Positions 53,528 to 63,113 of a DNA stretch of 64,000 bases are shown piece by piece (the stretch's first letter is position 1; every line of letters starts with the position of its first letter). Source of the DNA: Chara braunii (Eukaryota; Streptophyta; Charophyceae; Charales; Characeae). Where the stretch lies: positions 8,810,470 to 8,874,469 of the forward strand of contig BFEA01000003.1 in NCBI GenBank assembly GCA_003427395.1, given 5' to 3'. The notes under the pieces are model-generated. The model was not told where the DNA came from. It did no database searches and worked only from the letters and a program-made list of their open reading frames with translations. Made by a program: the position numbers and the translations under genes.

Positions 53528-56500
53528 TCAGTGCGATGCTGTCTTGACAAGCTTATCTTTCATGAACCAACGATCTTCCTTTGGATCCATAGGATGCCTG
53601 AATATGACACGGTACTCTCTTGTAGGTTTCGGTGGTCTTCCTCTACTCATAGTCTTGGGAACAGGCAGATCTCCATGTTCCAGGATGTTGTTGACGTCCA
53701 CATGGCCATCCATGGTCGGGGGAAGCATTGATCTCCTTGATGGGAACTTGTCAGTCTCAGCAACAGGTGGGAGCTTTGAAGTGTGGAAGACTGGGTAAGT
53801 GTGCAGGTGGCGAGGGATTTTAATCTTATAGGAGGGACCATCCGAATCATTACCCAATATATCCAAAACCTCCCAAAGACCAAAATACGGAGGGATTAGC
53901 TTCTTAGAGATGTCGAACTCTTGTCCTAGTTTCTAGCCTTAACCCAGACTCGTCCTCCTACCTAAAATGTGGACTATCGTCTATGTCTGTTCTCAGAGGC
54001 ATCATAGCCTCTTGAGATTTTCTGATGTGCTCAACAGCCTACGGCAACAACTTGTCATCCAGGACACCAAATTCAATGGTTCTAAGAGCTGCAACTGATT
54101 GGTTTTCAGGAAGGAGAAAGTGTAATGCTAATATAGGCTTACACCCCATATGTCACTCATTCAGAGACACACCGGTGGTGTTGTGAACTGCGTTGTTGCA
54201 CAGGCTGACGATCAAAGGAAGTTTCTCATCCTAGTCATCCTCGATGGGCTTGATGCAGTGCCTCGACAGGTGTTGTACCACCCGGTTCATCTGGTCCGCT
54301 TGACCATTTGCTTCAGGATGATTACCTGAAATCATTTGGAGTTGGCTGCCCATCTGTTCAGCCGCTTTTTTCCACATTTTGTTGGTGAAATTGACATCTC
54401 TGTCACTTACTATTAACTTGGGCATGCACCCAATTATCCATGAATAATTTGATGACATGCTAAGTCTTTGCAGTCTCTGGCATGACAACATCTAGCATAC
54501 TGGTGAACCGGTCTACTATGACAGAAATGTCTATTGCCATTCTTGTTGGTCACAAGGGTATCCATAAAATCCATGAAAACGTTGTGTCTTTGGACATGAA
54601 GGAATGGGCAAGAGATTGATTAATCCAAGCGGTGTTTGATTTCTCGGCTTGTCTCGCTAACAGACTTAACAAGTCTGTGCATATAGTTTCGCATCATCAA
54701 GTATAGACGGCCACTTGAAACGTTGTACCAGCACTAGTCTTTTTGTACCCGAAATATCCCATTGCATCTTGACACTCTCCTAGAAACAAACTACCCAAAG
54801 AATCTCAAGACGGTACACAATCTTTTGAACCCTGCCTTTTCAAGAAAGAGTAACCCATCGACCATCACAAACTCATCGGATGTGGCCTTGTATTTGGCCT
54901 CGAGCTTGAGGATGATGTCCATCGTAATGGGATCTTCCTTGTAGGCATCCACCGTGCATCGAGTCAGCTCATCAAATAGGTCAAACTCAATAATCAACAC
55001 ACCTAAATAGTCTGCTCGTCGTGAGAGTGCACCCACAACAAAACCTTATTGTGCACCCCGTCCCCTGCACCCTCGTGAGAGTGCACCAACAAATTATTTA
55101 GGTGTGTTGATGGTGAACTCTCACGACGATAAACTTATCTATGTACTAATAAAATATCAAGTTCATGGCATGTCGAAATTTACTCGGTGCATTGCAAAGG
55201 CCAAAGGCATCACCACAAACTCATACAGGTCGTATCTAGTCTGAAATGTGGTTTTGTGTTGATCCACCGGTCTAATCTCAATTTGATGACAATCGGATTT
55301 TAAATTTATCTTGGTAAAAGTAGCTACATTCTTGCACCATATCCAAAAGGTCGTGAATGCGGGGTAGAGGCTTTGCATTTTGACTGTGATGACATTGAGG
55401 TCTCTATAATCAATGCGCATCCTCAGTGATCCCCCTTTCTTTGGCACAAATAAGACTGGCGATCGGTAGGAAGATGTGTTAGGCCGTATCCAACCTTTTT
55501 TGTAAGCTCTTTCAGTTGCCGCCGAAGTTTGTCAAACTCCCTGACGTCGGTGAGGTCACGAACGGTCTTGTACTTCTTCGTGTCAAGTCGGGCCAACGCA
55601 TGAATGGTCTACTGAGCCTGCTGAGGGTTGTGCCACCACTCCTCTACCAACTTAAAAAACGAGTCTAAAGTTTGGATCCTTGCCCAATCATTCATCCTCC
55701 TACCGAAGACATGGGTTGCAACTAATCCACTGAACCATCGCGTTGCTGAACCTCTAAGGTAAGAGGCTGCAAGTAACACTTTTCTTCGGCCAACGTCCGC
55801 TTGGCACATACCCACGTTGGTGTGATCCTCAACCAAGTGTTGAGGTGCTCCTCCGTCGTATCACCTGAAAGGGAGACAACGGGGCCTTTGGGTACCATTG
55901 TTGTTGTGGTCCAACGTGGACCTGTTGTTTCACAAATTGTTGGATCGACTACTCCCTACAGCTGCAGCCGCTGGACTAGAAGATAAAGAAGCAGCAGTCT
56001 GTGCACTTGCCGCTGACATACCACCTGGTGGGAAGCCAAACTGAGGGACAAAAGGGTCTATCATTGTTGGATACGGAATCGACAATGGGAGGACTGCTTG
56101 TGCCCTGACACTTGGCCCGCCTGTTGTGGAAGGAACTGGTCTTCGCTTCCTTTGCATGGCACTCAGTATCTGGTTTAGGGTTGACTAGGTATCATCCAAT
56201 TTGCTGTCCATGTACTCGTACATGCTCAGCATACCCGCCTTGAACACTTCACCAGTGTCATCAAGGACCGAGTCATCTAACCCTTCTAAAGCGGTCTTGC
56301 ACTCCAGTTTACCTTGTCTCAATTTTGCTTCGTTTGCTCTGTCGGTAGCATCTCTCAGTTCTTTCTCTAACTGTAAGCGGATGCTCTCTGCTTGTTGGGC
56401 ATCTAAGGCCTCTCTAGTGAGTGGAGGTGGTTGGCTATACTACAAGCCTGCCATCTGACTGGAAGACGGTCCTGCACTTATCCCGATGGAAGAGACAAAG

Positions 56501-56645
56501 GACATAGAGTACGTCCCTGACATCTGCTGACCTTGAGTCGCAACATAAATAGCCATTGCGTTTACCGTTGCTGCTGTCGCTGCTACCACATGCTCTGCTG
56601 CTGCTACTGCCTCCCTAGCCCTCTGCAGACCTCCCACGTGGCAAG
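53528..56645 (-). pseudogene. G3: second chromodomain Ty3 element, gag to chromodomain
   Basis: On the minus strand: Gag (~56640-55610) with an E/Q/A-rich helical part and a capsid block LLAASYLRGSATRWFSGLV. RT follows (MRIDYRDLNVITVK, FTKINLKSDCHQIEI, TTFQTRYDLYEFVVMPLAF, 55447-55163). There is then an abrupt loss of the RT palm and most of RNase H. Next are ALSRRADYLGV (55030), the integrase core (SDRDVNFTNKMW, EANGQADQMNRVV with Asp at the usual Glu, 54420-54270), and IPRHLHTYPVFHTSKL with a chromodomain VNNILEHG...KEDRWFM (53700-53550). Many frameshifts and deletions. Gag is cut at ~56645 by the family-P element. Confidence 0.8.
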
Positions 56646-56649
56646 AAGT

Positions 56650-58389
56650 AAAACGGTGGCGATGGGTGACGGAGGTAACCCCACTACCCCTCTCTCTCCC
56701 CTTTCCTCCTTGTCTCTCCTCTCCCTGGCTGACAAATTTTGCTATTTTTGCGAAGCTATCTCCCGCGTCTACTCGGTCTCCATGTGTCCTAACGGGGAAG
56801 GGTATGTTGATTGGATAGATTGCAGACAGTGTGTCGCACGAGCTCACGGCTCGTGCATCCAATACAGAAACGATAGTAAACCATGGTTGTGCCCCTTGTG
56901 CCGGACCGACAAGATTCCGACCGAGGCTCGCTTTTTGGATGCCACGTCAGAAGGGTTGGAAAAGACCCGGAAGTTTAAAAGGGCCGAAGTATGGACTGAT
57001 ATTGCCTCAATTGCCACCTTGGTTGGCAACCCCCTCCAGGATTTCACCAAGGAAGATCGGACGAGGGCCAACGAGAGGGCTCGGGATTACAGATGGATAG
57101 AGGGCAGATTAGAAAAACGGAAAACAGACGGTAGTGGGATTTGGATGGTTGTGCCGCATCCATTCATGCGGTATGACTAGGTTAAGACAACGCACGAGGA
57201 AACTGCGGCTCATTTTGCCGTACGAATCACGGAGTCCGCTATCGACAAAAATGAGTGGTACTGGCCCAATATCCGCGACGATGTCAAATACATCGTCGCC
57301 AACTATCAAGTCTGCGCCGCAGATAAAGCGTCGATTCAGCCCCCAAGGTCGATAATGCCCACGGTAGTTGAACGACTGTTTCAAAGAGTCAGCATGGATA
57401 CTACCGACATAGTGGTACCTCCTGGCCCTAATAGCTGCGAATATTCAGTCCTATTGGTATTTGTCGACCATATCTCAAAATGGATCGCGGCGTACCCTTG
57501 TCGCACATGGCAAGCCACGGGGATCGCGAGATACAACAACCGTTTCCTCGGGATGCATCAAGATACAGAAGAGATCCAAACTGACAACGGGGCTGAATTC
57601 AAGGAAGAGGTGCTAAGGAATCTGGTCCTACATGGCGTCGCCATACGGAACACTGCACCCCACATGTCACAATCCAATGGGCTGGTCGAGAACGCTAACC
57701 GGGTGATAAAGACAGNATTGCGATGAAATATTGCGGCACGGGATCCAAGGCCCTGGCCCGATATCGTCGATCACATCCTGGCGGTCCACTGTGGAACGCC
57801 CCACGAATCAACGAGGTTAAGCNCCTTCCAATTAAGGACCAATAGCGTCGCTTGCATTTCGATACCAAGCCTCCCAGATGAGTCTACATTGAGCCGACAA
57901 CCCACCAGGGCCNCGGCTCGGGACGAGGCCAACCGACACCTAAAGCTAATGGAACGGTCACTGCCCAGGNTAGCCTGAAAACGTCAGAAAATGACCGAAC
58001 TAGCCCAAGGCCGACAGGTCNGAAGCTACGAGGCCCGAAATGGGAATGCGGGTCCGCGGCCCCAGTACAAATTGGGAGACGTAGTGCAGGTAAGGAAATG
58101 TGCTCTCCAGGGTAAGCTAGCACCACGATTCTTTGGGCGATATCGGGTGATCGAGCTCGGGCCTAACTGCGTGGACACCGTGCGTCTCGCCCCCGAGGTC
58201 TCTGGCAGTCGATCGGCCCGTCCAATCACACGCCACGTATCCTATCTTCGCCTCCTCCCCTCGACTCCATCTCCCTCTTCATCGGCCTCCCCCTCAGAGG
58301 AAGCCGACGGCAACGATCTTACCTCTCCGGCATCTCCCTCTTCCTCTTGCCCCTTCTCTGACACCCCTTCACCTCCGCCATCGCCATGA
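56650..58389 (+). pseudogene. Family-P pol fragment: PHD finger, integrase, GPY/F domain
   Basis: One reading frame runs to the TGA at 58387-58389 apart from three stops: TAG 57178, TGA 57724 and TGA 57982, each one C-to-T change from CAG or CGA. The PHD finger is at 56735-56915: CYFC, then WIDCRQC, VARAHGSC and WLCPLC, a C4HC3 pattern. Next comes the integrase N-terminal zinc region (THEETAAH...YQVC; one Cys replaced by Tyr), and the DDE core with SMDTTD, IQTDNGAEF and SNGLVENANRVIK. The C-terminal GDVVQVRK...FGRYRVIELG is a GPY/F-type domain, followed by an S/P-rich tail. RT and RNase H are absent because the element starts at ~56650. No chromodomain is seen. Confidence 0.85.
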
Positions 58390-58868
58390 GCTTCGCCACC
58401 GAGCGGGCTTTCGGTGATCAGTTGCTGATGCCACGGGGAGAGATCTCAGCCATCCGCCAAGTGCATCATCCGCGGATCAGCCCCGACTTCTTGCGCCTTG
58501 AGCAGTTCTTCTGCACCTCGGGTGTGTACGGCGCGGCAGAGTTCCGGTTCACGGGCGATCCCCANGTGGTGGTGCTGGCCGAGGCAACGGCGTTCCAACG
58601 GCGAGCAGCTCNGGGTATTAGCCACGTGTCTACCGTGGTAGTCCTTAGCGGCGACATCACCACCTTCNATCCAGCGCGGCAAGCCGCCATCAAGAGCACC
58701 TTGTACAAGTGGGGTCGTGATCTGGCGACTGATTGGGATCGACGGCTCACAAGGCACGGTGACGAGTGCTATCCNNGAAACGGCATCGAGGCTAACANGT
58801 TGCGCACAACGTTGTGCGAGCCACCTGTCGTCCTCCCTGAGCTTGCCCCCTTCCAGCCNCGCAGATGA
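58386..58868 (+). CDS. Family-P accessory ORF A (unknown function)
   Basis: 160 codons starting at an ATG that overlaps the pol stop (ATGA, 58386-58389) and ending in another ATGA overlap with the next ORF. Contains MSFATERAFGDQLLMPRGEI, FLRLEQFFCTSGVYGAAEF and STLYKWGRDLATDWDRRLTR. A few residues are unknown because of single Ns. No stops, unlike the pol before it. No relationship to gag, pol or env is apparent; I do not recognise it. Confidence 0.55.
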   Translation: MSFATERAFGDQLLMPRGEISAIRQVHHPRISPDFLRLEQFFCTSGVYGAAEFRFTGDPXVVVLAEATAFQRRAAXGISHVSTVVVLSGDITTFXPARQAAIKSTLYKWGRDLATDWDRRLTRHGDECYXXNGIEANXLRTTLCEPPVVLPELAPFQXRR

Positions 58869-60602
58869 GCCGCGCGCCGATCTCAACGTTTTCCCCTCCC
58901 TGGCTCTTCCCCATCTTCTCGCAGTCCTCTCACTACCCCCGTCTCTCTTTCTGCCTGGAGCCTCCGNCAATACCNATCGTTGATCCGGATCGTTGGAGGC
59001 TGTGGNGTGCAGAGTTCGTTGAGCTCTCNTTCTGCCTGCTACGAGGGGACCTGAACTAGACGTGGGAAGGCGATAAGAGGCCCTCGTCANAAACCGTGGA
59101 GTTGCTNGTCATTCAGGNGTGGGGAACTAATGTGGNGGGAGACCTTCTCGGATTCGTCTTTGGAGCTGTGGATCGGGGATACCGATCANAGATCGTGCAT
59201 GAACTTACNATCGTGATCGCGCGACTGGCTGACGAGCTCCCCCTCGATATCGTCTCTNAGAGCGACGAAGAGCCCGTGCCGCATGTCCTCTCAAAGACTC
59301 TCGCCNCGAGCCTCCAGTGGTCGGCTTGTATCGAGGAGCGCTGGGCGGACGGNCGTTTCCCANNTCGCAGCGANTACCTGGACGTCCACAACCTAACTAA
59401 CCCCCTCTTCTTNCGGCNACCAACGGTGTTCGAGTGGGCAGCACTNAGAGCAGAGGAAGAAGCAGAAGAAGAATCNGAAGGAGAATTAGGGAGAGAGGCC
59501 GGAGAAGCAGCGGCCCGGTTGGCCGAGGACGAGGAAGAGGAATGCGAAGTAGAAGAAGAGGCGGCGGAAGCCGAGGACGANGAAGAAGAAGAACCAGAGG
59601 GGCAGATTTCAGAAGAAGAAGAGGAAGCCTATAGCGAGCACAGTGAGGGGGAGCAAAGTGAGGAAGAGGAGGACGAAGACGACGACGAGGGAGTGGAAAG
59701 CGGAGAAAACGATCGGGAGCCAGCGCACGANGACGAACTCGAGTGGGTGCCGAAACNAGATCGTCGAGAGGAGAATCCTGAGGCCGCTGCGCAACACAAG
59801 AAGGAGGTCGCGGAGGAAAAACGGGCAGTGATCGACCCCACACCGAACGATCCTTCCAAGGATCCCGAGCCGCCCAAGCCNGAACAAGGGGACCTTGCTG
59901 CCGCGACCTCGAGCGCCACGACGACAAGGCACCGACCCCGATCCCGATCCTCATCCCCCTCCGCCTCCGCTCGTCCCCCAATTCGTCAACGTGTCGATGA
60001 GGGGCTTCGTCCTTCGTCCCCGATCCATATACCACCGTCCCCTTAGCCATCTCTCCTTAAATCAGTATCTTCATCGCGTCGTCTTCCCCCGTAATCCCTT
60101 CCGCATCGCCACCTTCCGACATTTCTACTCCGCCCGCCTAGAGCTGACTGTCCATCCCCACCCTTCCGTTCGGTGCGCCGCCCCCGATTACCCCCTCCAC
60201 GTTCTACTCCTTAGCGCCGCGTGGCGAGGCCGTAACCACATAGAAGTTTACTGCATCGTCACGGGGAAATTCCCCGCGTGCGAAGACCATGATCGGTTTC
60301 GCANCGACGTCCTCCGAAACCTCGTCTCCCTTTACCCAGATTATCTCGCTTCCCTTCCCCGCAGCGGACAGCGATTCCCCCGCTTCCATCGCATCGTCCG
60401 CTTTCAAGATCTTCCCCACGACCTCACCACGATCGGGCGCTTCATACCCGAACTTACGATGGAGCCACCTCGCCCTCCCTCATACGAGTATCGCCTTCCT
60501 TTCCCCCTCCCGGTTAATTACTCATGCAGCGGTAATGGACGCGTGTCGCGGCGACAGCACGAGAAATCGACACGTGTCAACAAGCAAGCAGGAGCTTGCT
60601 AA
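58865..60602 (+). pseudogene. Family-P accessory ORF B (acidic, RS-like, conserved C-terminal domain)
   Basis: Starts at the ATG of the ATGA overlap (58865). The frame continues to 60046 with one TAG (59057). The N-terminal region includes GDLLGFVFGAVDRGYRS and LADELPLDIVS. A ~90-residue E/D-rich block spans 59449-59700, then an RS-like stretch (RPRSRSSSPSASA, ~59940). The conserved C-terminal domain (LHVLLLSAAWRGRNHIEVYC, PACEDHD, LYPDYLASLP; 60195-60355) is in another frame and ends at 60602. The copy at 16.8-17.5 kb has the RS part and this domain in one frame, so a frameshift occurred here, probably in the C-run near 59976. Role unknown; an acidic chromatin- or RNA-binding protein is a guess. 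Confidence 0.6.
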
Positions 60603-61402
60603 TATTGGAACCCCCTGGGCGTCACATATGTGACAAACCACTTTCTATAACGTGCAATTTTCTACGCGGTTGCAACGAGGGGTCCTAAGCTGGGAAGGTT
60701 GGGCCAATTACGGGAGATCGGGATCGGTGAAAAATTGCATCAGTGCCCTTGCTTTTGCGTCTTTTTCGTCGCTTCGTTTCATATGGCTGGGTTCGGAACT
60801 GGGTGTGTCCGGGGATGACCGGTTCATTGATTGGTCGGCTGATGGATGGCGCGCCACCGCTCGCGCGACTAATAAATGTTGACGTCGTTTCTTCCGTTCA
60901 ATTTCGGTCTCTTGGGCGTGGACATCGCGCGGGAATTTGTTTCGTTCTTTTTAAATTTTTCTTTTGAGTCTCTTTTTGGATTTTGTCGAGCCCCGATAGC
61001 TCTCGGAATTTNGGACTTTCCCCCTGAAGTTCGTGCTTTTTACTTTTTCGCATTAGATAGGAATTTAGGATTTCAGTAATTAGGATTTTTCTGCCGCGCG
61101 GCGCCTTTTGTCTATGCGCTTCTTCATGCGGCTGCAATGGTATTCAGATTAGTGGGCGCCCTTAATCGCGTGTGTAACTGTAATTTTGGGCGGGCTTTCT
61201 TCTTGCACTTTGTCTCTCCCGCCCTCCCTCTCTTTCTTTTGCTGTGATTTTTGTAAGCCGCGGCTTGCATGCTCGGATCAATGCGTGGAGAAGGGCTACA
61301 TCCCCCACGCCGCGGCCTGATCATGCAGAACGCAGGCACTCCCTCTCTAATCCCCGTTCTAAGTCTTGGTAATTCCGTGTTCTTCGCGCATGCATGCACG
61401 CT

Positions 61403-61410
61403 ATAAAATC
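61403..61410 (+). promoter_or_regulatory. LTR TATA box
   Basis: TATAAAAT in GCACGCTATAAAATCCGGC, aligned with the other LTR copies. Confidence 0.65.
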
Positions 61411-62326
61411 CGGCTGCGCGATTAGTTAGCTCTCTTAACCCCTTGTTGGAAGCTCNGGGTGGCGAGATCAAGAAGAGTCGGCATACGAGCGAAGTAAGAG
61501 GTGAGTAGAGTAGGAGTTGGGCGACCCGACGGGCTGGTGCCGAACGCGCGGGATTGACGTAGGCCACGATGGACTGTGGGCACGGGCGAATCCGACGGGT
61601 GCGGGAGGACTAAGCGGGGTGACGACTTCGTGGGTTGGTGCGTNACGACGGACTGTCCGCATCGGAGAAGAGAGAGAAGAGGAGGAGAGAGAGTTGAGGT
61701 TGATGGACGCGGGTTTGCTGTTTCTTTGTCTCTTCCCCCTCTTCATCTGTGTACATAACATTTTGATTGCGGCTCCGGGCGGTTGCCCGTTCTTGTTTTT
61801 CTTCTCGGCTTTCTGGAATCTGGACTTGGGTTTTTGCTCACACTTGTCTTTGCGATTTCCGTCTCGATTGCATTAGGGGTATGATTACTGAATGTATGGA
61901 TGTATGGATGCTATGCCTGCTTGTCTATCTTTTGNTGAAAATCCTTGTCCTTGCTTTTGTTTCTAACGAATCATCGCCTGCACCTGATACAGNTGTAGAG
62001 AGGATAAGAACTTGGCCCCGATAGCGATTTTGTTCTCGTTGTTGCTTGGGTTAGGNTGTGATTGCATCTCGCATAACCAAACCTACGGAGCCATTAGACA
62101 ATCCGATGTCGGGCCCTNCGAACGCCGCGCGAAGACACGTGTAAACACGATCCGAATCGAGNGTTTACATGCATCCCCGTGCGTCGATCCGCCCACCCAA
62201 AAAGATTCGCGGCGAAACCATCATCCCGTACGAGCACGCTGAGGCGCAACTAAGTTCGCNTGTCCTACACGTGCTCGTGTGTGGTGACGATAACCCGACC
62301 AGAGTTATCCCATACACGATGATACC

Positions 62327-62818
62327 ATGACGCGATCTTGGAGCTCAGACTCATCATACGACCCGGATTACTTCACCCCTTGGATAAACGAACTCCTAAG
62401 GCTGCGATACCCCTGTCACACGGAGAATCGACTGTGTCCGCGGGAATTCCACTGCGCCACCACAAGCGACCCCGGATGTTCTGATTTCCCTTCCCCCGAC
62501 CATACCTACTACTTCACCCACCCGGGATAAGTCGTCATCACCACCAGTTTCCCTCCTTTTCGCCTCCTTCTCCCGTATCATCAACTCAGCGTCGTTCCGT
62601 GGCCGNCCATANCCCCCTATTGGCCCAGCATGCCTTGCGGGAATTACCGACGTAGCGGCGAGCTGAGAACCCCGGAATTCCGAAGGCCCAACCCAAATAC
62701 GCAGCGGCCTGCGCCACGTGGCGGCCCCTGACGGCCCAACTTTTCGGGACCGCCTCCTCNGCGGAGGGACTTCCCNGTAAATTGCCGCCCACAATACCCC
62801 GGCCCCATCGGGCCTTGA
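62327..62818 (+). pseudogene. ORF embedded in the family-P LTR (copy 3)
   Basis: ATG at 62327 gives MTRSWSSDSSYDPDYFTPWI, with RLCPREFHC further on. A TAA at 62528 interrupts the frame just before VVITTSFPPFRLLLPYHQL. It ends at a TGA (62816) shared in position with copy 1. The part after the capsid-like C...C motifs is P/R/G-rich and basic. It lies upstream of gag in the same transcript, so it would be the first long ORF of the element RNA. Confidence 0.6.
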
Positions 62819-62959
62819 GTCCCACACGCCCCTTGCTTGTCTAATTGCATTCATACCCCTAAGACTCCCCCACTTTTTCCCAAAATCCTTGGCACACCCC
62901 TTTTTGCACTTNCAGGCCCACATTCCACTCCGATCAGGAAGTCGCGTTGGGCGTGAGGT

Positions 62960-62972
62960 TGGTATCGGAGCC
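62960..62972 (+). promoter_or_regulatory. Family-P primer-binding site (tRNA-iMet)
   Basis: TGGTATCGGAGCC differs by one base from the usual TGGTATCAGAGCC and directly follows the LTR end. It confirms that a 5' LTR ends here. Confidence 0.8.
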
Positions 62973-63113
62973 TGACACGTGGCTAGGGTCTTAGGATTGA
63001 TAGCACGTTAATTAGGCGACCTGGCTAACCATGGGCGACCTCGCCCTCGGAACGAGCATAGACGCGACNCTATCGTCACTCGAAGCAGATCGGCTAACCG
63101 ACGAGCAGCCAAT

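Larger units (their letters stand above)
60580..62959 (+). mobile_element. Family-P LTR (copy 3), between two internal regions
   Basis: Collinear with 17652-20029 and with 4578-6357. On its left is the 3' end of one element (pol, ORF A, ORF B); on its right a PBS and gag. It therefore serves as 3' LTR for one element and 5' LTR for the next. It includes the TATA box at 61403 and the embedded ORF at 62327. Several single Ns mark unresolved bases. Confidence 0.8.

Noticed and set aside
56440-56862. Single minus-strand ORF spanning the G3 gag boundary
   Set aside because: Its first ~65 codons are antisense to the PHD-finger region of the plus-strand element; only the part below ~56645 is G3 gag.
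58386-58868. ORF A as an envelope gene
   Set aside because: No signal peptide, no transmembrane helix and no cysteine pattern of envelope proteins.
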